Source of the DNA: Microcella alkalica
GTDB taxonomy: Bacteria; Actinomycetota; Actinomycetes; Actinomycetales; Microbacteriaceae
Direction of reading: 5' to 3'
Length of the DNA: 64,000 nucleotides
NCBI RefSeq assembly: GCF_014137945.1
Contig: NZ_JACGWX010000004.1
Span: forward strand, 124,001-188,000
A program made the position numbers and the translations under genes. Of this stretch, positions 45,337 through 53,918 are shown in pieces (the stretch's first letter is position 1; each line of letters opens with the position of its first letter). The notes below the pieces were generated by a model. It did no database searches and was not told the origin of the DNA. It worked only from the letters and a program-made list of their open reading frames with translations.

Positions 45337-46550
45337 TCGCGCGCGCCGCCCGCCGGACGTCCCGGCGGGCGCGCGCCCAGCATCCCTCGCCGGTCGGCGA
45401 CGACGGCGAGGGATGCTGCCGCCAGGACGAGCGCGACGGCGAGGATCCCGACCGCGGTGTAGCCGCCGACCGCCACGAGCTGGGCGGCGACCGCCGTCGC
45501 GATCGCGCCCGCGAAGAAGGTCGCGCCCATGAAGACCGTGTTGGCCCGGCCGTTCTCGCTCGGGTCGACCGAGGCGAGCGCGGTCGCCTGCGTCGAGACT
45601 TGCTCGCTGTTCATGCCGACGGAGACGAGGAACAGCCCGAGGAGCAGGACGGGCAGGGAGCCGGGGGCGATCGTCACGAGGGTCACGCCGATCAGCGCGG
45701 CGCCCACGCACGTCGCGAGAGAGCGACGGGGCCCGACGATCGCGTGCACCGACGCAGCCGCGATCGTGGCGACGCCGCCGGCGAGGCCGGCGAGCCCGAG
45801 GAGGGCCGCCTGCGAGACCGAGAGGCCGAGAGCCTCTACCGCGTGGACGGTCGTCATCGACCACAGCGCGATGAACGCGGCGAACACGAGGACGTGGATG
45901 CCCGTCATGATGCGCAGCGTCGAGGATCGGGCGGCGACGCGGGGGATCGACGCGAGGATGCGGCCGTAGGCGGGCGGGTCGCTCGGCGCGTCGCGCGGTG
46001 AGAACCGCAGGCTCAGCGGGACGAGCGCGAGGACGAAGAGCGCGCACGCGACGAGGGCTCCGCGCCAGCCGATCGCGTCGGCCACGGCGCCGAGAGCTGT
46101 GCGGACGATGAACAGGCCGACGATGAACGAGCCGAGGAGCACGGCCGTCGTGCGGGCGCGCACTGCGGGAGGGGCGAGCCGCAGCGCGGAGGAGACGAGG
46201 ATCTGGCCGATCGTGGCGGTTCCTCCCGCGATGAAGCACAGGGCCACGAAGAGCCAGAAGCTCGGCGCTAGCGCAGCCCCGGCGAGTGCGACGGCCGTCG
46301 CGACGAGCTGCGCGGTCACCTGCCGGCGCGCCGAGTAGCGGTCGCCGAGGGAGACGAGGAGGACGACGCCGAGGGCGTACCCTGCCTGGATCGCGATCGC
46401 GGCCGCGGCGGTGGCCGAGCCGCCGACGCCGAACTCGGCGGCCACGAGGGTCTGGATGGGCTGGGGGATGTAGATGACGGCCACACCCGTTGCCGCGATG
46501 ACCGCCATGACCGACACGCGTCGGCCCCAGTCGCGCTCGTTGTCGCTCAT
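45333..46550 (-). CDS. major facilitator superfamily transporter
   Basis: The 405-residue protein has about 12 hydrophobic helices and MFS motif A (GDRYSARRQV) after helix 2, like the DHA1 exporter group (YdhP/AraJ-like). GGAAGGA lies 8 nt before ATG 46550. It is divergent from the amidohydrolase gene, so one intergenic region with operator site 3 may serve both. It may move the pathway substrate or an inhibitory product. Direction and substrate are unknown. Confidence 0.85.
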   Translation of the reverse strand: MSDNERDWGRRVSVMAVIAATGVAVIYIPQPIQTLVAAEFGVGGSATAAAAIAIQAGYALGVVLLVSLGDRYSARRQVTAQLVATAVALAGAALAPSFWLFVALCFIAGGTATIGQILVSSALRLAPPAVRARTTAVLLGSFIVGLFIVRTALGAVADAIGWRGALVACALFVLALVPLSLRFSPRDAPSDPPAYGRILASIPRVAARSSTLRIMTGIHVLVFAAFIALWSMTTVHAVEALGLSVSQAALLGLAGLAGGVATIAAASVHAIVGPRRSLATCVGAALIGVTLVTIAPGSLPVLLLGLFLVSVGMNSEQVSTQATALASVDPSENGRANTVFMGATFFAGAIATAVAAQLVAVGGYTAVGILAVALVLAAASLAVVADRRGMLGARPPGRPAGGARD

Positions 46551-46636
46551 CCGCGGATCCTTCCTGGAGATTCGGCCCGAACACTCGATTTATGCGGACG
46601 AATGGATCTAGTATTTCATTCAGGCTGTACATAGCC

Positions 46637-46653
46637 GTACACCATCAGTGAAT
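46637..46653. promoter_or_regulatory. 17-bp operator variant GTACA-N7-TGAAT, site 3
   Basis: It has one mismatch in each half-site and the same spacing as the perfect sites. It lies 20 nt before ATG 46674, and the overlapping TGTAC-N6-GTACA repeat (46626-46641) is a second possible site. Confidence 0.5.
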
Positions 46654-46673
46654 TGCTCAACGAGGAGGAACTC

Positions 46674-48125
46674 ATGACCGATGCCGTCGCGCCCCGCGCG
46701 GAGGACTTCGTTCCCGGTCGACCCGTCGTGTTCCGGAACGCCACGGTGATCACGGTCGATTCCGCCGGCGTTCTCGAGAACGCCGACGTGCTCGTCATCG
46801 ATGACACCATCGCCGGAGTCGGGCACGACCTCGAGGTGCCGGCAGGCGCGCTCGAGATCGACGCCAAGGGCGGGATCGTCATGCCCGGCATGATCGACAC
46901 CCACCGGCACATGTGGCAGACCGCGCTGCGCGGCTACGGTGGCGACTGGGCGCTCAGCCAGTACTTCGTCTTCTACTACCTCACGTGGGGTCACGTCTTC
47001 CGCGCGGAGGACATCGCCGCGGGCAACCAGCTCAGCGCGCTCGAGTCGATCGACGACGGCGTGACGACGACCGTCGACTGGTCGCACGCCCTGCGCACGC
47101 CCGACTACGCCGATGCCGCCGTGGAGGCTCTGAAGAGCATCCCTGGACGATTCGTGCTCGCGTACGGCAACTACCTCGGGGCTCCGTGGGAGTGGATGAA
47201 CGAGCCCGGCTTCCGCACGTGGGTCGAGAACTTCAAGGCTGACGACATGATGGGCCTGCAGGTGGCCTTCGACGTCAACTCGGGGCCCGACTTCCACGAG
47301 AAGGCCGCCTTCGAGGCCGCCCGCGAGCTCGACCTGCGCGTCACGACACACGCAGGTGTCTGGGGCGTCAACGGCGACCCGAACATCGAGTACATGTACG
47401 ACCACGGCTTCATGACCGACAAGGTCACGTACGTGCACGCGAGCTCGCTCGGCCCCGACAGCTATCACAAGATCGCGGCCACGGGCGGCACGATCTCGAT
47501 CGCCACCGAGAGCGAGCAGAGCGCCGGTCAGGGCTACCCGTCGGCGTGGGTCGCCAAGAAGTACGGCATCACCGCCTCGCTCTCGATGGACACGAGCGTG
47601 TGGTGGAGCGCCGACTTCTTCTCGGTTATGCGCTCGACGCTCAGCTCGTTCCGCTCGCGCGACCACCTCGAGGCCCACAGCAAGGGCGAGACGGTCAACG
47701 TCAACCGCATGAAGGCGGAGGACGCCGTCTGGCAGGCCACGATGGGCGGCGCGCACACGCTCGGCATGGCGGACAAGATCGGGTCGATCACGGTCGGGAA
47801 GAAGGCCGACCTCGTTCTGCTCAAGAACGACGAGTCGCCCGTCATGACGCCGATCCTCAACCCGTACGCCCACGTCGTGTACCAGGTCGGCACGGCCGAT
47901 GTGCACACGGTGGTCGTCAACGGCAAGGTCGTCAAGTACGAGGGTGCCCGCATCGGACTGCCGCTCAAGCCCGTCGCCGACCGCGTGGCGGCCTCGGTCG
48001 AGTACGTGCGCGGCGAGCTCGGCGAGGAGGCCTGGAAGGAGTGGATGAACCCCGCTCTGCCCGAGGACGAGCCGATCGCCAACCCGTACCAGTACCTGTC
48101 GGAGGACGACGGGCACAAGCACTAG
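46674..48125 (+). CDS. amidohydrolase of the TrzN/cytosine-deaminase-like group
   Basis: The 483-residue metal hydrolase has the H-x-H motif THRHMW (H77, H79), further ligands H226 (TTHAG) and H255 (VHASS), and the catalytic D306 (SMDTS). A C-terminal strand, SITVGKKADLVLL, completes the composite barrel. The set of one metal and HxH-H-H-D fits deaminases and chlorohydrolases acting on N-heterocycles. GAGGAGG lies before ATG 46674. With a creatinase-like protein and a bicupin nearby, a nitrogen-containing cyclic substrate is likely but unproven. Confidence 0.87.
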   Translation: MTDAVAPRAEDFVPGRPVVFRNATVITVDSAGVLENADVLVIDDTIAGVGHDLEVPAGALEIDAKGGIVMPGMIDTHRHMWQTALRGYGGDWALSQYFVFYYLTWGHVFRAEDIAAGNQLSALESIDDGVTTTVDWSHALRTPDYADAAVEALKSIPGRFVLAYGNYLGAPWEWMNEPGFRTWVENFKADDMMGLQVAFDVNSGPDFHEKAAFEAARELDLRVTTHAGVWGVNGDPNIEYMYDHGFMTDKVTYVHASSLGPDSYHKIAATGGTISIATESEQSAGQGYPSAWVAKKYGITASLSMDTSVWWSADFFSVMRSTLSSFRSRDHLEAHSKGETVNVNRMKAEDAVWQATMGGAHTLGMADKIGSITVGKKADLVLLKNDESPVMTPILNPYAHVVYQVGTADVHTVVVNGKVVKYEGARIGLPLKPVADRVAASVEYVRGELGEEAWKEWMNPALPEDEPIANPYQYLSEDDGHKH

Positions 48126-48142
48126 GCAGCAACCGCGCCGTC

Positions 48143-48176
48143 GACGGCGGGCGGCCCATCGGGGCCGCCCGCCGTC
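48143..48176 (+). terminator. terminator hairpin of the amidohydrolase gene
   Basis: A perfect 14-bp GC stem (GACGGCGGGCGGCC) with a 6-nt loop starts 18 nt after the stop. The rest of the gap to 48431 shows no gene or clear signal. Confidence 0.8.
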
Positions 48177-48431
48177 CGCGCGCGCCGCCGGGCCTGCCGC
48201 CTGCCGCCCGGCCCGCGCCCTCTGCCCGGCGTGGCCGTGTTCGTTCGTTCGGAGTCGGGCGTCGGGAACGCGGCGTGTCGGGATGCTCGACCGGCGTGTC
48301 GTGGGCGCCGTCCGCACGACCGACAGGAGTGAGCGACAAGCGGGCGCACGCGGACGGCGCGCCGGCAGGGCGGCGCCCATGTCGAGCGGGCGGACCGGGC
48401 AGCCGTTCGGGCGATCCGCGGGCGGGCCAAC

Positions 48432-48468
48432 GACAGCGGGCGGGGCGCGTCGCGCCCCGCCCGCTGTC
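48432..48468 (-). terminator. terminator hairpin of the ribose-type ABC operon
   Basis: A perfect 17-bp stem (GACAGCGGGCGGGGCGC) with a 3-nt loop lies 30 nt after the permease stop on the minus strand. Confidence 0.82.
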
Positions 48469-48498
48469 CGTCGCCCCTCACCACAGGAGCAGGCGAGA

Positions 48499-49521
48499 TC
48501 AGGTCCGTCGGAACTTCGACCAGGCGTCGAATCCGACCGCGACGAGGATGATCATGCCGAGCGCGATGCCCTGGAAGAGCGGGTCGATGCGCAGGAGGGT
48601 GAAGCCGTTGTAGAGCATCGCGATGAAGAGGATGCCCAGCACCGTGCGCCACACGGCGCCCTCGCCGCCGAGGATGGACGTGCCGCCGACCACGATCCCC
48701 GCGAGCACGGTGAACGTCAGGGTCGTGGCGATCGCGTCGTTCTCCGGCGCCGACGGCGTGCGGGCGAGGTCGATGACCCCGGCGAGCCCCGCAGCGGTGC
48801 CGGCGAGCGCGAAGGTCGTGATGCGCACGACGTTCACGCGGATGCCCGCGAGTCGCGCAGCCTCCGCGTTGCCGCCCGCCGCGTACACGTAGCGACCGAA
48901 AGTCGTCCTCCACAGGATGACGCCGAGGACGATGAGGACGACGAGGGCGATCCAGGTCGGCAGCGAGACGCCGAGCGGCTTCGTGAGCGCGAGCCACCGG
49001 AACTCGGGCACGTCGACGCGGATCTGGCCGATGCCCTCCTTGCCGAACTGCGACACGAGCTTCGTCGCCCCGAGGATGATGAAGCTCATCGCGAGCGTCG
49101 CGATCAGCGGGTTGATCTTCAGGTACGTGCTGATGACGCCGTTCAGCAGCCCGACGATGAGACCGGCGAGGATGCCCGCGATGATCCCGAGCGCCGCCCC
49201 CGTCTCCCCGCCCACGCGCACGATGATCGTGCCGCAGATGACCGCGGTGAACATGTACGTCGCCCCGATCGAGAGGTCGATGCCGCCGGCGATCAGGACG
49301 AGCGTCGCCGCCGCCGCGACGATGAGGATGCCCGACTGGCGGTCGAGCACGTTGCCGATGTTCTGCGCCGAGAAGAACGCGGGGCTGCCGATCGTCAGCG
49401 CGATGAACACCGCGAGGAACGGAACGACGATCGCGAGCGATCGCCAGGGGATGCGCCGCATCGAGGGGCGCCCGCCGAAGGGGGCGGCGGCCCGCGGCTT
49501 CTCGAGGGTGTCGTTGCTCAT
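48499..49521 (-). CDS. ribose/galactose-type ABC transporter permease (RbsC-like)
   Basis: The 340-residue protein has about nine hydrophobic helices and the carbohydrate-uptake-2 family signatures VLIAGGIDLSIGA and YVYAAGGNAEAARLAGI. It ends with a short cytosolic tail. It follows the ATPase gene by 4 nt. The family imports pentoses, hexoses, nucleosides and some autoinducers. The solute is unknown. Confidence 0.9.
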   Translation of the reverse strand: MSNDTLEKPRAAAPFGGRPSMRRIPWRSLAIVVPFLAVFIALTIGSPAFFSAQNIGNVLDRQSGILIVAAAATLVLIAGGIDLSIGATYMFTAVICGTIIVRVGGETGAALGIIAGILAGLIVGLLNGVISTYLKINPLIATLAMSFIILGATKLVSQFGKEGIGQIRVDVPEFRWLALTKPLGVSLPTWIALVVLIVLGVILWRTTFGRYVYAAGGNAEAARLAGIRVNVVRITTFALAGTAAGLAGVIDLARTPSAPENDAIATTLTFTVLAGIVVGGTSILGGEGAVWRTVLGILFIAMLYNGFTLLRIDPLFQGIALGMIILVAVGFDAWSKFRRT

Positions 49522-49525
49522 GAGC

Positions 49526-51052
49526 TCACTCGCTCCCGTTCATGATCGGATCCGCGAAGGCCGCGGTGATGATGTTCTCCTCGGTCATGGCCCGGCCGGC
49601 GAACTCGCCGACGATCGTGCCGCCTCGAACGACGAGCACGCGGTGGGCGAGACCGATGACCTCCTCGACGTCGGAGGAGATGACGAGCACGCCGATGCCG
49701 TTCGCCGCCTGTTCGACGATGAGGTCGTAGATGGCGCGCCGGCTGCCGACGTCGACGCCGCGCGTCGGCTCGTCGGCGATGAGGAGCTTGCGCGAGCGCT
49801 GCAGGGCGCGGCCGAACAGCACCTTCTGCTGGTTGCCGCCCGACAGCGCCGAGACGTTCCGACGGTCGTCGCCCGCGACGGTGACGCGGTCGAGGAGGCT
49901 GCGCGAGGCGCGGCGCTCGACGCCCGCGGAGACCCACCCGCCCGTCGCGATCTGCCCCATGTTGGAGAGCGTCACGTTGTCGCGGATAGGCCGCCCGAGC
50001 ACGAGGCCCTGCTCCTTGCGCGACTCCGGGATGAGGAAGATGCCGCTCTTCAGCGCCCCGGGTATCGACCCCGAGGTCTCGACCCCCTCGATCTCAACGG
50101 TGCCAGCGGCGATCGCGACCGAGCCGAAGATCGCGTGAGCGATCTCGCTGCGGCCCGCGCCGACGAGCCCGGCCAGTCCGACGATCTCGCCCGCTCGGAC
50201 GTCGAAGGAGACCCCGTAGACGCCGGGCGCCACGAGATCGGTGACCCTGAGCACGACCTCGCCCTGCGACACGACGTCGGGCTTGTCGGGGAAGACGGAG
50301 CCGAGCGAGCGGCCGAGCATCCCCTCGATGAGTGACGAGTCCGTCTCCTCGGAGGCCGGGGCCGTCCTGATCAGGCGTCCGTCGCGCAGGATCGTGATCG
50401 TGTCGGCGAGGTCGAGCACCTCGCTCAGGAAGTGCGAGATGAGCACGACCGTGCGGCCCGACGCGGCGAGCTGCCGCACGACGCCGTGCAGGAGGACGGT
50501 GTCGTGCGCCGAGAGCGCCGCCGTCGGCTCGTCCATGATGATGAGGGATGCCCCGCGCGCGAGGGCGCGCATGATCTCGACCTTCTGCTGGTCGGCCGTG
50601 CGCATCCCCCCGACGGTCGCGTCAGGGTCGAGCTCGAAGCCCGTGCTCTCGGCGATCGCGAGGTAGTCCCTGCGGAGCTTGCGCCGGTTGATGAAGCCGA
50701 GCGTGCGCGGCTCGCGGCCGAGGAACACGTTCTCGGCGACGGTGAGCTCGGGCACGAGCGCGAGCTCCTGCGCGATCGTCGCGATGCCGCGGTCGAGCGC
50801 CTCCCGCGGCGAGGAGAAGCTCGCCTCCTCGCCGTCGATGAGCAGTCGACCCGACTCGATCGTGTACACGCCCGAGATGATCTTGCTCAGCGTCGACTTC
50901 CCCGCGCCGTTCTCGCCGACGAGCGCATGGACCGAGCCGGGTTCGAGACGAAGGTCGATGCCGGTGAGAACGGGAACGCCGCCGAATGACTTGCCGGCAC
51001 CCCGCAGCTCGACGAGGAGCTGCGGGGCGACGGCGGCTGCCGTGTGGGGCAT
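49526..51052 (-). CDS. ribose-type ABC transporter ATP-binding protein, two domains (RbsA-like)
   Basis: The 508-residue protein has two ATPase halves. The first has Walker A GENGAGKST and Walker B LIIMDEP. The second has the degenerate P-loop GLVGAGRSEI and signature LSGGNQQK, as is normal for RbsA/MglA. It drives uptake with the permease downstream and the binding protein upstream. It starts 3 nt after the binding-protein stop. Confidence 0.92.
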   Translation of the reverse strand: MPHTAAAVAPQLLVELRGAGKSFGGVPVLTGIDLRLEPGSVHALVGENGAGKSTLSKIISGVYTIESGRLLIDGEEASFSSPREALDRGIATIAQELALVPELTVAENVFLGREPRTLGFINRRKLRRDYLAIAESTGFELDPDATVGGMRTADQQKVEIMRALARGASLIIMDEPTAALSAHDTVLLHGVVRQLAASGRTVVLISHFLSEVLDLADTITILRDGRLIRTAPASEETDSSLIEGMLGRSLGSVFPDKPDVVSQGEVVLRVTDLVAPGVYGVSFDVRAGEIVGLAGLVGAGRSEIAHAIFGSVAIAAGTVEIEGVETSGSIPGALKSGIFLIPESRKEQGLVLGRPIRDNVTLSNMGQIATGGWVSAGVERRASRSLLDRVTVAGDDRRNVSALSGGNQQKVLFGRALQRSRKLLIADEPTRGVDVGSRRAIYDLIVEQAANGIGVLVISSDVEEVIGLAHRVLVVRGGTIVGEFAGRAMTEENIITAAFADPIMNGSE

Positions 51053-51055
51053 GGA

Positions 51056-52099
51056 CTATCCGGCCCACTCGCCGGTGAACTCGTCCGCGTTCTCCTGCGT
51101 GATGACGCCGCCACCGGGGAGGTCGGCGAACGGATCCACGTCGCCCTGGTCGACGCCGTTGCGCAGCGCGTCGACCATGGCCTCCATGCCCAGGCGGCCT
51201 TCGGTCGCGGGCACCTGCAGGACGTTGGCGTAGACGAGGCCCTCGGAGACGCGCTCCTGCGACCAGACCGATCCGCCGTATCCGACCATCAGGTAGTCGC
51301 TGAGGGCGGAGCCCGCTGACTCGATCGCCTGGACGGCGCCCTGCAGGCCCTGGTCGGACGTCGCGATGAGGTCGATGTCCGGGTTGGCTGTGAGGATGTC
51401 GCTCACCGCGGTCTGCGCGGCGGCCGGGTTGTAGAAGGTCTCGCCCTCGGCGACGATCGTCACCGGGGAGCCCTCGATGACCGCGGTGAAGGCGTCGTAG
51501 AGCGCGATGCCGATGGCCGAAGCCTTGACGTCGTGGAGGAAGGCGACGTTGCACGGGTCGAGATCCTGCGTGGCGCACGCGTCGACGACCTGCTCGCCGA
51601 GCTTCGTGCCGAGGTCGGAGGGCACGAACACGACGTTGGCGGCGAGACCCTCGAGCTGCGTCTCACCCGTGGTGAAGTCGTCGCCGAGGATCTGGTCGAT
51701 GTTGACGACCGTGATACCGGCGTCGATCGCCTGCTGCACGACGTCGACGAGGGCGGGGCCGAAGACCGGCTGCGTGATCATGCCGTCGTACTGCCCGGAG
51801 GCGATGACGTCCTGGATGAGCGTGACCTGGAGGTTGGGGTCGAGGTTGCCATCGAAGACGGTGATCTCGATGTTGTTCTCGGCCGCGACGCGCTCGATCT
51901 CCGCGAGCATCGGCTCGTCGTAGGTGTTGGCGACGGCGAACGAGATGAAGGCGACCTGGAGGGTCTCCTCGGCGGGGACGTCGCCGTCGGCGACGGGTGC
52001 GAGCTCGGCGCTCGCGCACGCCGCGAGGGCGAGAGCGGCGACGGCGGTGATGCCGACCGACAGGAGTCGGCGGAACCGCGCCGGCTGTGCATTCCTCAT
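51056..52099 (-). CDS. ribose-type ABC transporter substrate-binding lipoprotein
   Basis: The 347-residue precursor has a signal peptide and lipobox ALAAC (C28), and a type I periplasmic-binding fold (LQVAFISFAVANTYDEPMLAEIERVA, then ITQPVFGPALVDVVQQAIDAGITVVNID). AAAGGAG precedes ATG 52099. It is first in the operon with the ATPase and permease genes. The ligand pocket lacks the usual ribose residues that I can recognise, so the solute may not be a simple sugar. Confidence 0.9.
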   Translation of the reverse strand: MRNAQPARFRRLLSVGITAVAALALAACASAELAPVADGDVPAEETLQVAFISFAVANTYDEPMLAEIERVAAENNIEITVFDGNLDPNLQVTLIQDVIASGQYDGMITQPVFGPALVDVVQQAIDAGITVVNIDQILGDDFTTGETQLEGLAANVVFVPSDLGTKLGEQVVDACATQDLDPCNVAFLHDVKASAIGIALYDAFTAVIEGSPVTIVAEGETFYNPAAAQTAVSDILTANPDIDLIATSDQGLQGAVQAIESAGSALSDYLMVGYGGSVWSQERVSEGLVYANVLQVPATEGRLGMEAMVDALRNGVDQGDVDPFADLPGGGVITQENADEFTGEWAG

Positions 52100-52203
52100 G
52101 TGATTTCTCCTTTGAAATCGATGCAGGGGGAGCGACGATCGACGGCGATCGTCGGGCGGTGTATTCAGCCGCACTGTACATCTTCATGCGTTCACATGGA
52201 AAG

Positions 52204-52217
52204 AGTTTGGCCAAACT
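52204..52217. promoter_or_regulatory. 14-bp palindrome AGTTTGGCCAAACT upstream of the ribose-type ABC operon
   Basis: A perfect palindrome 105 bp before the binding-protein start, with the CG-free centre GGCC. It is a good candidate for a LacI- or TetR-type repressor. Confidence 0.5.
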
Positions 52218-52245
52218 GAATTCTGAAGCGTACTCCGACCGATCT

Positions 52246-52262
52246 GTTGAGCTTTTGTGAAC
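52246..52262. promoter_or_regulatory. 17-bp operator variant GTTGA-N7-TGAAC, site 4
   Basis: It has one mismatch to the GTTCA-N7-TGAAC consensus and lies 147 bp before the ABC operon start and downstream of the VOC gene. Confidence 0.45.
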
Positions 52263-52270
52263 ATGAAGAC

Positions 52271-52294
52271 GGCGGCGGCCCGAAGGCCTCCGCC
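52271..52294 (-). terminator. terminator hairpin of the VOC gene
   Basis: A 10-bp stem with one mismatch and a CGAA loop begins 41 nt after the VOC stop on the minus strand. Confidence 0.5.
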
Positions 52295-52334
52295 GCACTT
52301 CTCCGCCGCGGACTGAGCGCCCGCGCGGAAGCGT

Positions 52335-52784
52335 TCACCCCTTCGGGTACTGCCAGATCTCGAGCTGGATGCCGTCGGGGTCGCGGAGGTACGCCCACTG
52401 CGAACCGGCGAGATCGCCCTCGGTGAGCGTCACAGGAGGACCGTTGAACACCGCGCCGCGCTCGATGAGGTCGGCGTAGGCGGCGTCCATGTCATCGACC
52501 TCGAGGCAGATGTGGGCCGAGCCGACGTCGCCGTTCGTGCGATCCCAGTCGCGGCCCTCCGGCTGGTGGTACTCGAGGAGCTCGACGTTGACGTTCCCGA
52601 TCCGGATCATCGAGAACGACAGCTCGGCACCCGGTACCTGCACGCCGCGCTCGAGCTCGGGGCCCGAGCCGTGGTTGACGGGGCCCGGCTGCACCCCGAA
52701 CATGCGGGTGTACCACTCGAACGACCGCCGCATGTCGCGGACGGTGATGCCGACGTGATGCACGCCGGTGACGCTGAACCCCAT
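52335..52784 (-). CDS. VOC-family (glyoxalase/dioxygenase-like) protein
   Basis: The 149-residue protein has two beta-alpha-beta modules of the vicinal-oxygen-chelate fold with probable metal ligands in VHHVGITV, HICLEV and QLEIWQ. Members are glyoxalases, epimerases such as methylmalonyl-CoA epimerase, or ring-cleaving dioxygenases. GAGGAG precedes ATG 52784. It is divergent from the SDR gene at 53096 and so may share control by operator site 5. The 311-bp gap 52785-53095 holds that site and no gene. Confidence 0.85.
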   Translation of the reverse strand: MGFSVTGVHHVGITVRDMRRSFEWYTRMFGVQPGPVNHGSGPELERGVQVPGAELSFSMIRIGNVNVELLEYHQPEGRDWDRTNGDVGSAHICLEVDDMDAAYADLIERGAVFNGPPVTLTEGDLAGSQWAYLRDPDGIQLEIWQYPKG

Positions 52785-53027
52785 GGCCACTCCTCGGTCT
52801 CGGTGCCTCGACGCGCGTAGGGCGCGGATGTCCGCTGCCGCCGTCGGCAATGTACCCAGACTCAACACCACCAGCCGCCTGCTCGGCAAGGGCCCAGAGC
52901 GCTATGCAGTCCCACCGGGTCGCGGAATTTCGCACATTCGTCGCTCCGGAAGCCGCTCGCCGCCGGACGCGCGGAGGCAGGTCTGCCGGATAGGTGTTCA
53001 CTTGATTTGGATGGCGCGGGTGAGTAA

Positions 53028-53044
53028 GTTCACCTATAGTGAAC
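53028..53044. promoter_or_regulatory. 17-bp operator GTTCA-N7-TGAAC, site 5
   Basis: A perfect inverted repeat (GTTCAC-CTATA-GTGAAC) that contains a TATAGT -10-like hexamer at 53035-53040. It lies 51 nt before the SDR start. Confidence 0.75.
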
Positions 53045-53095
53045 ACGAGCGGGCAGGGCCCGCGACACCCGGAACGGACGCAAAGGAGCTTCCAC

Positions 53096-53875
53096 ATGGC
53101 GGGACGACTGCAGGGGCGCACGGTCATCGTGACCGGGGGTGCCTCCGGCATCGGCGCCGCCCTCTGCGAAGGGTTCGCCGCGGAGGGTGCGAACATCGTC
53201 ATCGCCGATCTCAATCTCGAACCCGCTCAGGCTCTCGCCGCGACGATCGCCTCGGCGGGCGGTAGCGCTCTCGCCGTCCGCGTCGACGTGACCGATCGCG
53301 CGCAGGTCGCCGCAGGCATCGCGGAGGCCGTCGCTCGCTTCGGCCGCCTCGACGCATTCTTCAGCAACGCGGGGATGAACTCGCCCATGAAGTACCTCGA
53401 TGTCACCGAGTCGAACTTCGACCTGATCATGAAGGTCAACGTCCTCGGCGTTCTCATCGGCGCTCAGGAGGCGGCGAAGCAGTTCATCGCCCAGGGCGGC
53501 GGCGGCAAGATCGTGAACACGGCATCCATCGCCGGTCGCACCGGATTCTCGAGCTTCGCGCCGTACAGCGCGGCGAAGGCCGCCGTCATCTCACTCACCC
53601 AGTCGGGGGCGCGGGCGCTCGCCGAGCACGGCATCACCGTCAACGGCTTCGCTCCCGGGGTCGTCGAGACCCCGCTCTGGACGAAGCTCGACCGCGAGCT
53701 CGACGAGATCGGCGAGGGCCAGAACGGCTTCGACTCGATGTCGAGCAGCATCCTCCTCGGCCGCCCGGCGCAGCCCGCCGACATCGTGCCGACCGGCGTC
53801 TTCCTTGCCGGCTCCGACTCCGACTACATCACCGGACAGATCATCCCCATCGAGGGTGGGATGATCCTCGTCTGA
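53096..53875 (+). CDS. short-chain dehydrogenase/reductase, catalytically complete
   Basis: The 259-residue classical SDR has the cofactor motif TGGASGIG (residues 13-20), NAG (FSNAGMN), catalytic Ser (NTASIAG) and YSAAK, and a C-terminal IPIEGGM strand. It oxidises or reduces an alcohol/ketone with NAD(P). AAAGGAG lies before ATG 53096. It heads a unit with the creatinase-like gene at 53919 (43-nt gap) and then the XRE-cupin regulator. Confidence 0.92.
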   Translation: MAGRLQGRTVIVTGGASGIGAALCEGFAAEGANIVIADLNLEPAQALAATIASAGGSALAVRVDVTDRAQVAAGIAEAVARFGRLDAFFSNAGMNSPMKYLDVTESNFDLIMKVNVLGVLIGAQEAAKQFIAQGGGGKIVNTASIAGRTGFSSFAPYSAAKAAVISLTQSGARALAEHGITVNGFAPGVVETPLWTKLDRELDEIGEGQNGFDSMSSSILLGRPAQPADIVPTGVFLAGSDSDYITGQIIPIEGGMILV

Positions 53876-53918
53876 TCGACGAGGGCATCCCCACTCCATC
53901 GTAGAGAGAGCGACCACC

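Noticed and set aside
46620-48380. 586-codon minus-strand frame opposite the amidohydrolase
   Set aside because: Antisense to an enzyme with complete metal-ligand motifs. The translation has no domain.
48126-48497. Small plus-strand frame between the amidohydrolase and the ABC operon
   Set aside because: It overlaps a terminator hairpin, is Arg/Gly-rich and has no ribosome site or promoter.
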